Assembly: GCA_947630385.1 (NCBI GenBank)
Contig: CANRHG010000022.1
Coordinates: forward strand, 1 to 17,098
Direction of reading: 5' to 3'
Source: an uncultured Eubacteriaceae bacterium
GTDB taxonomy: Bacteria; Bacillota; Clostridia; Eubacteriales; Eubacteriaceae
Length of the DNA: 17,098 nt
Shown here: piece after piece, positions 1-7,265 of the stretch
Layout: each line of letters starts with the position of its first letter
How positions within the stretch are numbered: the stretch's first letter is position 1
Notes under the pieces: generated by a model
Database searches by the model: none
Seen by the model: only the letters and a program-made list of their open reading frames with translations
Told to the model about the DNA's origin: nothing
Made by a program: the position numbers and the translations under genes

Positions 1-372
1 CTCGAAGAACATTCGAGCGTGATCAATTTGTCCGAAAGGGCCAATACCTACAACATGCCGGGTATCACCGTCGACGGAAACGACGTCATCGAAACCTACG
101 GGATGACCTCGCTCGCGATCGACTACGCGCGAAACGGAGACGGTCCGGTACTGATCGAAGCGCTGACCTACCGGCTGTGCCCTGACGAACAGTCCCTATC
201 CGAGACGCGGGCGGCTCAGGAGATCGAAGCCTGGGAAAACGAAGATCCGATCCCGAAGATGGCCGATTACCTGGTCCACAACGAGATTTTGACCCAGGAA
301 CAGCTGTTTTCGATCGAAAAGGAAGTGAAGTATCGGATCAGAAAGGCTCTGGAAACGGCCCAAAAATCATGA
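1..372 (+). CDS. pdhA: Pyruvate/2-oxoacid dehydrogenase E1 alpha subunit, C-terminal end (partial, probable pseudoenzyme)
   Basis: Only the last 123 residues are present; the frame is open from base 1, so the true start lies upstream. The family binds thiamine diphosphate with E1 beta and decarboxylates pyruvate or a related 2-oxoacid. The visible part matches the family: a stretch ending MPGITVDGNDV (family: IPGVxVDGMDV), then GDGPVLIEALTYR, then a helical tail around EAWENEDPIPK. Family members normally follow TYR with a loop like FGPHTM, whose His contacts cofactor and substrate. Here it reads LCPDEQ, so the His position (codon at 184-186) is Asp, and the DDPTRYRT segment is also not recognisable. 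The TGA stop overlaps the E1 beta ATG as ATGA (369-372), implying translational coupling. Family assignment is firm; loss of activity is inference. The GDG cofactor motif is outside the window. Acetoin or branched-chain dehydrogenase E1 alpha is an alternative. Confidence 0.88.
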   Translation, partial: LEEHSSVINLSERANTYNMPGITVDGNDVIETYGMTSLAIDYARNGDGPVLIEALTYRLCPDEQSLSETRAAQEIEAWENEDPIPKMADYLVHNEILTQEQLFSIEKEVKYRIRKALETAQKS

Positions 373-1295
373 AAATACAAACGTTTCGTAAGGCCCTAGA
401 CGAGGCCAGGCAAAGAGCCCTCCAAAACGATCCGGATCTGATTCTACTCGGGGAAAAGACCGAAAATCCGCAAAGCTACGCCACGCCTCTGAGTGAAGCG
501 ACGATCGTCGGGACGGGGATCGGGCTGGCCCTATCCGGGCTTAAAGCCATCGTACAAGTTTCTTCCTCTGATTTATCCCTACTGACCCTCGAGATGCTCT
601 TTAACCACGCGGCCAAGTACAATTTCCTCTCGGGCGGAAAAACGCCCGTACCGCTGATCTTAGAGATCCCAAACGGTTACAGACGTGGGCTCGGGCCCGT
701 AGCCTCCCAGAACTTTGAAAGCCTCTTTACGGGACTTGCGGGGCTCACGGTCGTCTCACCGACGACGCCCGCCCAGGCCGTGGGACTTTTTAATAGCGCA
801 CTGGAACTCGAAGAACCCGTCGTCTTTTTAGAAAACCGCGCCCTGTTTGATACGGCCGGAGCCGTTCCGTCGGGTGATTATACCGAAAGGCTGTACCGGG
901 CCAAAATCGAACAGGAAGGGAGCGACCTTACGATCGTCTCGTGGGGACCGGCCCTGCTTCAGGTCAAGAGTCTGACGGGGCTACTCGAGCGCGAAGGGAT
1001 CTCGGTCGAGATCATCAACCCCTTAACGCTTTATCCGATGGATCTAAAGACGATCTTCGATTCGGTGATTAAAACCTCGAGGCTTGTGATCGTGCACGAC
1101 GGGGCCAAAGTCGGTGGCATCGGCGCGGACATCGCCGCGGCGGTCATCGAAAGCCCGTGTTTCGACTATCTCGACGCGCCGATTCTTCGCGTAGGGGGAG
1201 CAGATACTCCGACTTATTTTAACGATGAGGCCGGAGGCGAGATCGGCAAAAAAGAGATCCTTAAAGCCATTTACGAAGTAATAGGTCTTAGCTGA
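369..1295 (+). CDS. pdhB: Pyruvate/2-oxoacid dehydrogenase E1 beta subunit, active site altered
   Basis: 308 residues, slightly short for E1 beta (about 325). The N-terminal pyrimidine-binding domain shows LILLGEK (family: VxxxGED), TPLSEATIVGTGIG with the cofactor-activating Glu kept (E43), AAKYNFLSGG and VVSPTTPAQAVGL. The C-terminal transketolase-like domain shows DLTIVSWGP, ISVEIINPLTLYPMD and FDYLDAPILRVGGADTP. Two departures are visible. About 20 residues normally lying between GED and TPLxE (the GGVFRxTxGL region) are missing. The active-site His of the LYHSQSPEA-type motif is Ala112 in GPVASQNFES. The gene overlaps E1 alpha by 4 nt (ATGA) and its TGA overlaps the E2 ATG (TGATG). By homology it would pair with E1 alpha to bind thiamine diphosphate; catalytic loss is inferred from alignment by eye. 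Confidence 0.93.
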   Translation: MKIQTFRKALDEARQRALQNDPDLILLGEKTENPQSYATPLSEATIVGTGIGLALSGLKAIVQVSSSDLSLLTLEMLFNHAAKYNFLSGGKTPVPLILEIPNGYRRGLGPVASQNFESLFTGLAGLTVVSPTTPAQAVGLFNSALELEEPVVFLENRALFDTAGAVPSGDYTERLYRAKIEQEGSDLTIVSWGPALLQVKSLTGLLEREGISVEIINPLTLYPMDLKTIFDSVIKTSRLVIVHDGAKVGGIGADIAAAVIESPCFDYLDAPILRVGGADTPTYFNDEAGGEIGKKEILKAIYEVIGLS

Positions 1296-2788
1296 TGTAT
1301 GAAATAACAATTCCCGACCGAAAAGATCTTAAGATCGAACACTGGTTTATCGGGGAAGGAGAGACCCTAAAAGGCGGGGAGCCGCTGCTGTCCTACCGCA
1401 GCGGGATGGATTTTTATACCTTTGACGCACCTTTTGACGGGATTTTGTACAAACGCCTCGTTGACAGCGGAGCCGCTTTTAACAGCGACGACGTCATCGG
1501 TCTGTTCGTCGATTTTGACGAGATCGGCGACCTAAAGATCACAGACCAGATGACGAAGCAGGACCTGAATCTAATCAAATCCCTCCACCTCGATAAAAAG
1601 AAGTTAAAAGAACGCATCCACATCAAAGCGACGCCGAGTGCCCGCAGAAAGGCCCGGGAAGAAAACATCGATTTAAGAAAGATTCCGGGAAGCGGACCCG
1701 ACGGACGCATTCAATTAAAAGATGTCACGAATTTCATGGTCAAAGAACGAGAAGAATTATTAAAGCGCCACCAAAAGGAAGAAAAACCCACGGTCCAGTA
1801 CGGCCTACCTCTGTCTTCCTTAGCTCTGCGCCTGGCCAACAAACACCATTTGGACATCCAAAAGATTCCGGCACCTCCGGGAAGCATGAAGATTCGAAAG
1901 CAGGACGTTGAGCGCTACCTAAGAAATCCGGAAGGCGCCGAAAATGAAATATTAAACAGTCTAAAACCACAAACCACAAAGATCGCCCTTCCACAGGTCG
2001 AAACGCTGACAAGTCTCCAAGAACCGGTCACATCAAGCGAAAACGTTATCCGTCTTACGACCGATGAAGAAAACGCGATTCCGAGCGAAGAAAAGATCGA
2101 ACTTTCCACGTCCTATAAACCGGTCTATCTAGCGGGAAATACTTATCCCAAACTTAACGCGCCACAGGCCGAAACACCATCGGTTATCCGACTATACTCA
2201 GGTGAGCCTACGATAAAATCTGGACCGGTGATCATCCTACCCGAGGACACCAACGCGACCTTACTGATTGGCGCGCCGCAAAAAACGGATTTTGTCTTAA
2301 AAGAAAAACCGGTAAAAGATTATCCCCAAAGCCCAATCGTAAGACTCACCGGGTCGGTCCGTGTAGGAAAGACTGAAGACGTCCCTAAAATCTTAAGCCT
2401 TATCAATAAATCTTTGGAAAGCTTTGGCTTTAAATACGGGCTGCTTTTTATGCGACTTTCCGAGGATAAGTCGTTTTATATTAATACCCAAAACGTAGAA
2501 AAAATCAAGGAAGCATTAAATGACGATAGCCAGACGGCCGTCCATCCGGACGTTCCGCTCGTTATCGATCTACTTGATACCCGTCTTACTTCCGTATCGG
2601 GCTTGTTCGATCCCAAAGGGACCCTGGTAATTTACCTGGAAAAAGCCGGTTATGAAGAGAATCTAAATATAGAACTTGAGTACGACAGCAGGGTACTTTC
2701 GAGAAAAGAGGGGATCGGTCTTATAAATTCGCTACTAGACGACCTACAGGTTAAAGACGCAGATGACGGAGACAGCGATGAGTTATAA
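1295..2788 (+). CDS. pdhC: E2-like dehydrogenase core protein lacking lipoyl Lys and acyltransferase motif
   Basis: 497 residues with E2 layout. Residues 1-75 form a lipoyl-like domain (GEGETLKGGEPLLSY, then FDAPFDGILYK), but the Lys of the family DKA turn falls on Met38 (GMDFYTFDAP). Residues 110-148 are a clear E3/E1-binding domain (KATPSARRKAREENIDLRKI, then GSGPDGRI). Residues about 169-209 are a second, diverged copy (LPLSSLALRLANKHHLDIQK ... RKQDVERYL). An AT-richer Pro/Thr/Ser/Glu linker follows. The C-terminal region (about 345-486) aligns with the acyltransferase domain, yet the family DHRxxDG is DSRVLSR (464-470), so the catalytic His and Asp are both Ser. An acidic tail ends the protein. 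Its ATG overlaps the E1 beta stop as TGATG, and its end overlaps the E3 start. The architecture supports a scaffold that could assemble a complex but not carry or transfer acyl groups; the scaffold role is inference. Confidence 0.9.
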   Translation: MYEITIPDRKDLKIEHWFIGEGETLKGGEPLLSYRSGMDFYTFDAPFDGILYKRLVDSGAAFNSDDVIGLFVDFDEIGDLKITDQMTKQDLNLIKSLHLDKKKLKERIHIKATPSARRKAREENIDLRKIPGSGPDGRIQLKDVTNFMVKEREELLKRHQKEEKPTVQYGLPLSSLALRLANKHHLDIQKIPAPPGSMKIRKQDVERYLRNPEGAENEILNSLKPQTTKIALPQVETLTSLQEPVTSSENVIRLTTDEENAIPSEEKIELSTSYKPVYLAGNTYPKLNAPQAETPSVIRLYSGEPTIKSGPVIILPEDTNATLLIGAPQKTDFVLKEKPVKDYPQSPIVRLTGSVRVGKTEDVPKILSLINKSLESFGFKYGLLFMRLSEDKSFYINTQNVEKIKEALNDDSQTAVHPDVPLVIDLLDTRLTSVSGLFDPKGTLVIYLEKAGYEENLNIELEYDSRVLSRKEGIGLINSLLDDLQVKDADDGDSDEL

Positions 2789-4091
2789 ACGCTACGACTT
2801 AGTCGTCTTGGGTGGGAGCCTTAACGGTTGTCAGACCGCGATTCGGGCGGCAAAAAACGGCCTGAGCGTGGCGGTCGTCGAAGAATACCGTATCGGTGGG
2901 CTTAAGCGCATGGCCGCCGAAATGCCGCTAGAGACCTTACTAAAAAACGACTATTTACTCAGGGAGTGTAGAAAAGCCCAGGAGGTCGGTCTTAGTTTTG
3001 ACGGGGCTTCCTTTGATCCCGACGCCTACTACGACAGCATCCGTAAAAAGGCGGAAGATTACTCCAAAGCCCTAGTTGACGCCTTAAAGAAAAGCGAGGT
3101 CGATATTTATCTTGGGACGTGTGATGTAGACGAAAAACGTATTAAGATCGACCGCCCCGACACGAACTCACGATATCTGTTGTATACGAACATCGTCTTG
3201 GCCCGTGAGCCGAAGACGGACGTTCCGGATATTTTCGGAAAAGACCTCTACGGTTTTTATACGGCCGAAAACATGGGACTTCTTCACGAACCACCGATTC
3301 GCCTGATGATCTATGGCTACGGGAGCGTGAGCGCGCAGATTGCCCTGTTCTGGGCTTATCTGGGCTCGAAGGTCGATCTGGTCTGTCCGAAAGATAAACT
3401 CTTTCCGGATCTGTCAAAAGACGCCCAACAGCGTTTTATCGATCTTCTAACCGATTCGGGGGTTACGGTCTATATAGACTATAAGGCGACCGACGCTTAC
3501 CAGGACTCCAAAGGAATCTTTCACATCGATATCAGTAATGAGGAGAGTTCACGCTCGCTGCGTGCCTACGATCTTATCTTAACGACGGACCAAAAGGCAG
3601 ACACCGAAGGACTGGATAAACTTCATCTCACGATGGAGGGAAACTGGGTCAAAGTTGACAACTACCTTCGGACGTCAGACGATCACGTCTATACCTGGAC
3701 GGAATCGCAGTATTTTCCGGATCATCCCTCGCTCAGCCGCTCGGCTTCCTTTTACTTGGCCGACAGGTTAGCGAAGAAAACGGGGCAAGCCTTTAACGTG
3801 GTGGGTACCCCAACGGTCGTACCGTTTGGTCCGGGCTATGCCAAAGTCGGAAGCAGTGAAGGCAGCACCGTCTACCGCTACGAAGAGCCCGAAACCCAGC
3901 TCGAGATCTACCTTAATCCAGAGTTTAAGAATTTTACCGGCGCCGAAGCTTTCGGAAAAGACAGCAAGGCCGTAGTTGAGACCGTCTACCTGCTTATGCA
4001 GTTAGAAGCGCTCAGTGAAGATATAGAACGTATCGAATTTGATCAGGACGATCCGTCACGATTGATCAAAGAAGCTTTAAGAGGAAAATAA
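2778..4091 (+). CDS. pdhD: Dihydrolipoyl dehydrogenase (E3)-like protein without redox cysteines
   Basis: 437 residues from ATG 2778, preferred because GGAG (2768-2771) sits 6 nt upstream; an in-frame ATG at 2763 has no such site. It overlaps the E2 end by 11 nt. The protein follows E3 order: an N-terminal FAD-type Rossmann segment (RYDLVVLGGSLNG, then AAKNGLSVAVVEE), an NAD-type segment (RLMIYGYGSVSAQIALFWA, then YLGSKVDLV) and a dimerisation domain. Key residues are changed. GxGxxG is GGSLNG (12-17). The family GGTCLNVGCxPSK reads GGLKRMAAEMPLE, putting Lys43 and Glu48 at the disulfide cysteines. The NAD motif ends Ser/Gln instead of Gly/Glu (G180-Q187). The C-terminal HPTxxE pair falls on Gln423/Arg428. 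It cannot be a normal lipoamide dehydrogenase. FAD retention is uncertain. guaA starts directly after its stop. Confidence 0.88.
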   Translation: MSYKRYDLVVLGGSLNGCQTAIRAAKNGLSVAVVEEYRIGGLKRMAAEMPLETLLKNDYLLRECRKAQEVGLSFDGASFDPDAYYDSIRKKAEDYSKALVDALKKSEVDIYLGTCDVDEKRIKIDRPDTNSRYLLYTNIVLAREPKTDVPDIFGKDLYGFYTAENMGLLHEPPIRLMIYGYGSVSAQIALFWAYLGSKVDLVCPKDKLFPDLSKDAQQRFIDLLTDSGVTVYIDYKATDAYQDSKGIFHIDISNEESSRSLRAYDLILTTDQKADTEGLDKLHLTMEGNWVKVDNYLRTSDDHVYTWTESQYFPDHPSLSRSASFYLADRLAKKTGQAFNVVGTPTVVPFGPGYAKVGSSEGSTVYRYEEPETQLEIYLNPEFKNFTGAEAFGKDSKAVVETVYLLMQLEALSEDIERIEFDQDDPSRLIKEALRGK

Positions 4092-5615
4092 TTGCAACAA
4101 ACCGTCTTGATCATAGACTTGGGAGCCCAGTATACGCAGCTCATCGCCCGAAGGGTAAGAGAGAGCGGGGTGTACTCGGAGATACTTCCCTATACTACGG
4201 ACATCGAAGAGATAAAAGAAAAAAGACCTGTTGGGATCATCTTAACGGGTGGTCCCGACAGTATTTATAACGAAAACTCGCCTAAGATCGACCCCGCCCT
4301 TTTAGAGTTGGGGGTTCCGGTCTTAGGCCTTTGTTATGGCGCACAGCTTATCGCAAGCCTTTGCGGGGGCAAGGTCGACCGGGCGGAAAAACAGGAGTTC
4401 GGTAAAAAAGAACTCGAGAGAATCGGAGAGTCAGAACTTCTTGAAGGGATAGAAGACGGAAACACCGTCTGGATGAGCCACGCGGATCGGATCGAAAGAC
4501 TGCCGGAAGATTTTGTGATCACAGGTAAAACCGACGCTTGTCCCGTCGCGGTATTTGAAGCGCCGGACAAGAAACTTTACGGGATACAGTTTCACCCGGA
4601 AGTCGTTCACACGGAAAACGGGAGTAGGATCCTAGAAAACTTTTTGTATAACATCTGTGGGGTCAGCGGCGACTGGTCGATGAAGGATTTTGTTAAGACC
4701 CAGGTTGAAGAAATCCGTGAGACGGTTGGTGATAAAAAGGTTCTCTGTGCGCTTTCGGGCGGGGTCGACTCTTCTGTTGCTTCGGCGCTCGTCCACAAAG
4801 CCGTCGGGGATCAGCTCTACTGTATTTTTGTTGATCATGGCCTGATGCGAAAAGACGAAGGCGATCAAATCGAAGCGGCTTTTTCAGACATGGCCCACTT
4901 TATCCGAGTTAACGAAGAAGACCGTTTTTTAAAAGATCTGGAAGGCGTATCGGATCCGGAGAGGAAGCGAAAAATCATCGGCGAAGACTTTATCCGGGTT
5001 TTTGAAGAGGAAGCTGGGAAGCTCGATAATATTGACTTTCTTCTACAAGGCACGATTTACCCGGACGTTATCGAGAGTAGGAGCGCGAGTGGAGAGACGA
5101 TCAAAAGCCACCACAACGTGGGAGGGTTACCCGAAGACTTCGATTTCACCCTTCTAGAACCACTAAAACTTTTATTTAAAGATGAGGTAAGAAGACTCGG
5201 TGAAGAGCTAAGCCTTCCGGAAAACCTGATTTACCGCCAGCCTTTCCCTGGGCCGGGACTAGCCATCCGTATCGTCGGGGACGTGACCAAAGATAAGCTT
5301 GAGATCCTAAGAGAGGCCGACAGTATTCTAAGGGAAGAGATCGCTAAAGCGGGACTGGATCGGGATATCTGGCAGTACTTTGCTGTTCTTCCCGGCGTAC
5401 AAAGCGTCGGGGTTATGGGAGACAGTAGGACTTACGACCAGTTAATAGCGATCCGCGCCGTAACCTCGGTCGACGGGATGACGAGCGACTGGGCAAGGAT
5501 CCCACCGGAGGTGCTTGAGCGGATTTCTACTAGAATTGTCAACGAGGTTGATCACGTTAACCGGGTTGTTTATGATATTACAAGTAAACCCCCGGGTACG
5601 ATCGAATGGGAATGA
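4092..5615 (+). CDS. guaA: GMP synthase (glutamine-hydrolysing)
   Basis: 507 residues, normal length. It converts XMP to GMP using ATP and glutamine in cytosolic purine synthesis. The N-terminal class I amidotransferase domain has GLCYGAQL with nucleophile Cys81 and FHPEV with His168 and Glu170. The ATP-pyrophosphatase domain has the P-loop LSGGVDSSV (from residue 221). The C-terminal dimerisation domain ends with the conserved PGTIEWE after PFPGPGLAIRIVG. Catalytic and binding motifs look complete, unlike the four genes upstream. The start is TTG at 4092, immediately after the E3 TAA, with GAGGA at 4081-4085 as ribosome binding site. The absence of any gap implies co-transcription and coupling with the dehydrogenase genes. 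A terminator follows at 5629-5668. Confidence 0.98.
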   Translation: MQQTVLIIDLGAQYTQLIARRVRESGVYSEILPYTTDIEEIKEKRPVGIILTGGPDSIYNENSPKIDPALLELGVPVLGLCYGAQLIASLCGGKVDRAEKQEFGKKELERIGESELLEGIEDGNTVWMSHADRIERLPEDFVITGKTDACPVAVFEAPDKKLYGIQFHPEVVHTENGSRILENFLYNICGVSGDWSMKDFVKTQVEEIRETVGDKKVLCALSGGVDSSVASALVHKAVGDQLYCIFVDHGLMRKDEGDQIEAAFSDMAHFIRVNEEDRFLKDLEGVSDPERKRKIIGEDFIRVFEEEAGKLDNIDFLLQGTIYPDVIESRSASGETIKSHHNVGGLPEDFDFTLLEPLKLLFKDEVRRLGEELSLPENLIYRQPFPGPGLAIRIVGDVTKDKLEILREADSILREEIAKAGLDRDIWQYFAVLPGVQSVGVMGDSRTYDQLIAIRAVTSVDGMTSDWARIPPEVLERISTRIVNEVDHVNRVVYDITSKPPGTIEWE

Positions 5616-5628
5616 CATTTGAAATTAT

Positions 5629-5668
5629 GAGGTTGAGACTGACTTGCGTTAGTTTAACCTCTTTTTTT
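5629..5668 (+). terminator. Intrinsic terminator of the pdh-like/guaA operon
   Basis: GAGGTT (5629-5634) pairs with AACCTC (5656-5661). After one bulged G, AGACT (5636-5640) pairs with AGTTT (5651-5655) using one G-U pair, around a 10-nt loop. Seven T residues follow at 5662-5668. It begins 13 nt after the guaA stop. Confidence 0.9.
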
Positions 5669-6094
5669 ATGGCTAAAATAGACGTAGGCAGGACTTAGAA
5701 CCATTACTTTAAACCCAGAAGTTTAACAGACCGTAGACAAAGAGCTATAAGAAAAGGAATAAAGATTAATTAGATATCGTAAACCTAGTTAATAAAAAAG
5801 ATCGAGATCCTTTAATTAAGAAGGTTAGTTGTAAAAATAAAGTTGGGTTATTAAGTTAAATGAATTTTAGAAGAGAGAATAAATGGAATCATTTAAAGTT
5901 TATGAAATAGAGTGAACTGAGCTTAAACAATTAGATTGACTCCAATAAAAGTTCTAGAGCTATCTTTAGCAGATGGAAACTTAAATACTCTTTAGTCTCG
6001 GATTGAGATCTGTTTAATCTACTCGAAAAATGAATAAATGACAAATGTAAAAAGGAATCATGATTCTGTTTAAATCTATTTTGTCCCACGATGG

Positions 6095-6111
6095 TTCAAA
6101 AAATTTTTGAA
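6095..6111. repeat. Short palindrome
   Basis: TTCAAAAA and TTTTTGAA face each other around a single A. It is a perfect 8-bp inverted repeat in the AT-rich desert. It could be a chance AT palindrome or a weak protein-binding site. Confidence 0.5.
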
Positions 6112-6242
6112 ACTTTTGGATTAAAGTATTAATATTTCAGCTTAATAGAATTCTATCCCCTTTAAATAGTCACTTTCAGGCTCATTGGTTCAGGAAAGAC
6201 AGTAAAGGAAAATAGACCATGATTTATCTTATATAGATCTCG

Positions 6243-6461
6243 TCTGGTTTAGATATCGACAAAGCTGTTCGATTGGATTTATTGAACTATGTGAGCAGAA
6301 TTAACTTTCAAAATAAAGAACTCGGAAAGAAGTTAATGAAATCGTTTCAGAGAGTTTGGAAATTTTCTGGTAATTCCTTGCTTACATCGGATAATAAAAG
6401 TTATCTAAGAAATATTACCTTAGCTTTTAATTTATTCCCTAATTTATGTAGAATTACCTAA
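6243..6461 (+). pseudogene. Possible eroded coding remnant, unrecognised
   Basis: An open stretch of about 72 codons ends at TAA 6459-6461 and reads plausibly protein-like at its start (GLDIDKAVRLDLLNYVSRIN, then ELGKKLMKSFQRVW). There is no ATG at a sensible place and no ribosome binding site; the only start-like codon near its beginning is TTG 6273. The reading then dissolves into AT-rich sequence. No family was recognised. It may be chance, or the least damaged piece of a dead gene. Confidence 0.2.
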
Positions 6462-6474
6462 AATTTACTTAAAA

Positions 6475-6505
6475 TTAGGGTAAATATTTGAAATTTTTAC
6501 CCTAA
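6475..6505. repeat. Perfect 10-bp inverted repeat
   Basis: TTAGGGTAAA (6475-6484) is the exact reverse complement of TTTACCCTAA (6496-6505), with an 11-nt loop. A GGG/CCC core is rare in this AT-rich setting. It has no following T-run on the plus strand, so it is not a standard plus-strand terminator. It could be a mobile-element end, an operator or a leftover terminator. Confidence 0.75.
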
Positions 6506-6864
6506 GGTAGTAAAATATCATTAGTTTAAATTATATTTTAGACTAATTGGGTTTGGAATTGTCTGTGTACTGGAAAGAAGGTAATAAAGGGAGCATTAAG
6601 ATTTCTTTAGCCTACTTAAGGCTGGAGATACGTCTTACGCGTTTTTGCGTGGACAAGGACAAACGGAACGATCAACAAAATTTATCACAACTAAATCTTC
6701 ACTTAATAGAACTCTGTTCTTTTCTACTTTCTTTCTAAAATTTTCATAGCTTTTAATAAAGACGTTTTATCGGAATAAGATAATTAATTTTTGGCTCTTA
6801 ATTTACACTTTTATCGTTAGTTTAACGCAAAAATCGTATAGAATCAAAATTCTTATATATTTAA

Positions 6865-6897
6865 TATATCATAATTATGAGTTTAAATAATGATATA
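6865..6897. repeat. 8-bp inverted repeat
   Basis: TATATCAT (6865-6872) matches ATGATATA (6890-6897) in reverse complement across a 17-nt loop. It is AT-only apart from one pair and may be chance. Confidence 0.4.
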
Positions 6898-6999
6898 CAA
6901 AAAGTTAGACAATAAAATTTTATTAATTATATGGGAAAATTACATTTAAAATATATTGGTTAAATTAACTTCTGTTTAGGTTGGTTATAAAGAAAAGTT

Positions 7000-7022
7000 T
7001 AAATGCAGCTAAATAGCATTTA
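7000..7022. repeat. 7-bp inverted repeat
   Basis: TAAATGC (7000-7006) pairs with GCATTTA (7016-7022) across a 9-nt loop. No function is assigned. Confidence 0.4.
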
Positions 7023-7240
7023 CACTTGTCTTTCCAACTGACCATTAACAAACCTTTCGTGGTTCCAAAAATGGAGCCAAAAATTTAGTTTATAACAAAT
7101 CTGTAGTTTTTAAAGACTTAAGCCTAATGAAAAACTTTATCAAAATTTTCTTTTTGTAAAGTTATAAAGGTTTACAATTGTTAAAGAAATCTGATTTTAG
7201 TTATTGAACGGTCTTAAAAAGCTAACATCTACTTATAGAA

Positions 7241-7265
7241 CTGCATAAAACTTTAGTTTATGCAG
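7241..7265. repeat. 9-bp hairpin, possible decayed terminator
   Basis: CTGCATAAA (7241-7249) pairs exactly with TTTATGCAG (7257-7265); after a bulged A, CT (7251-7252) can also pair with AG (7255-7256), tightening the loop. T-rich sequence follows about 10 nt later but not immediately, so it is at best a weak terminator. Confidence 0.6.

Noticed and set aside
1044..1310. Minus-strand open frame across the E1 beta end
   Set aside because: Shadow of a clear E1 beta gene with no family resemblance.
6172..6222. LIGSGKT reading resembling a P-loop
   Set aside because: The first Gly of GxxxxGK(S/T) is absent and the frame stops shortly after.
6547..6738. 63-codon plus-strand open stretch in the AT-rich desert
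   Set aside because: Starts at TTG, has no ribosome binding site and its translation resembles nothing known; expected by chance.
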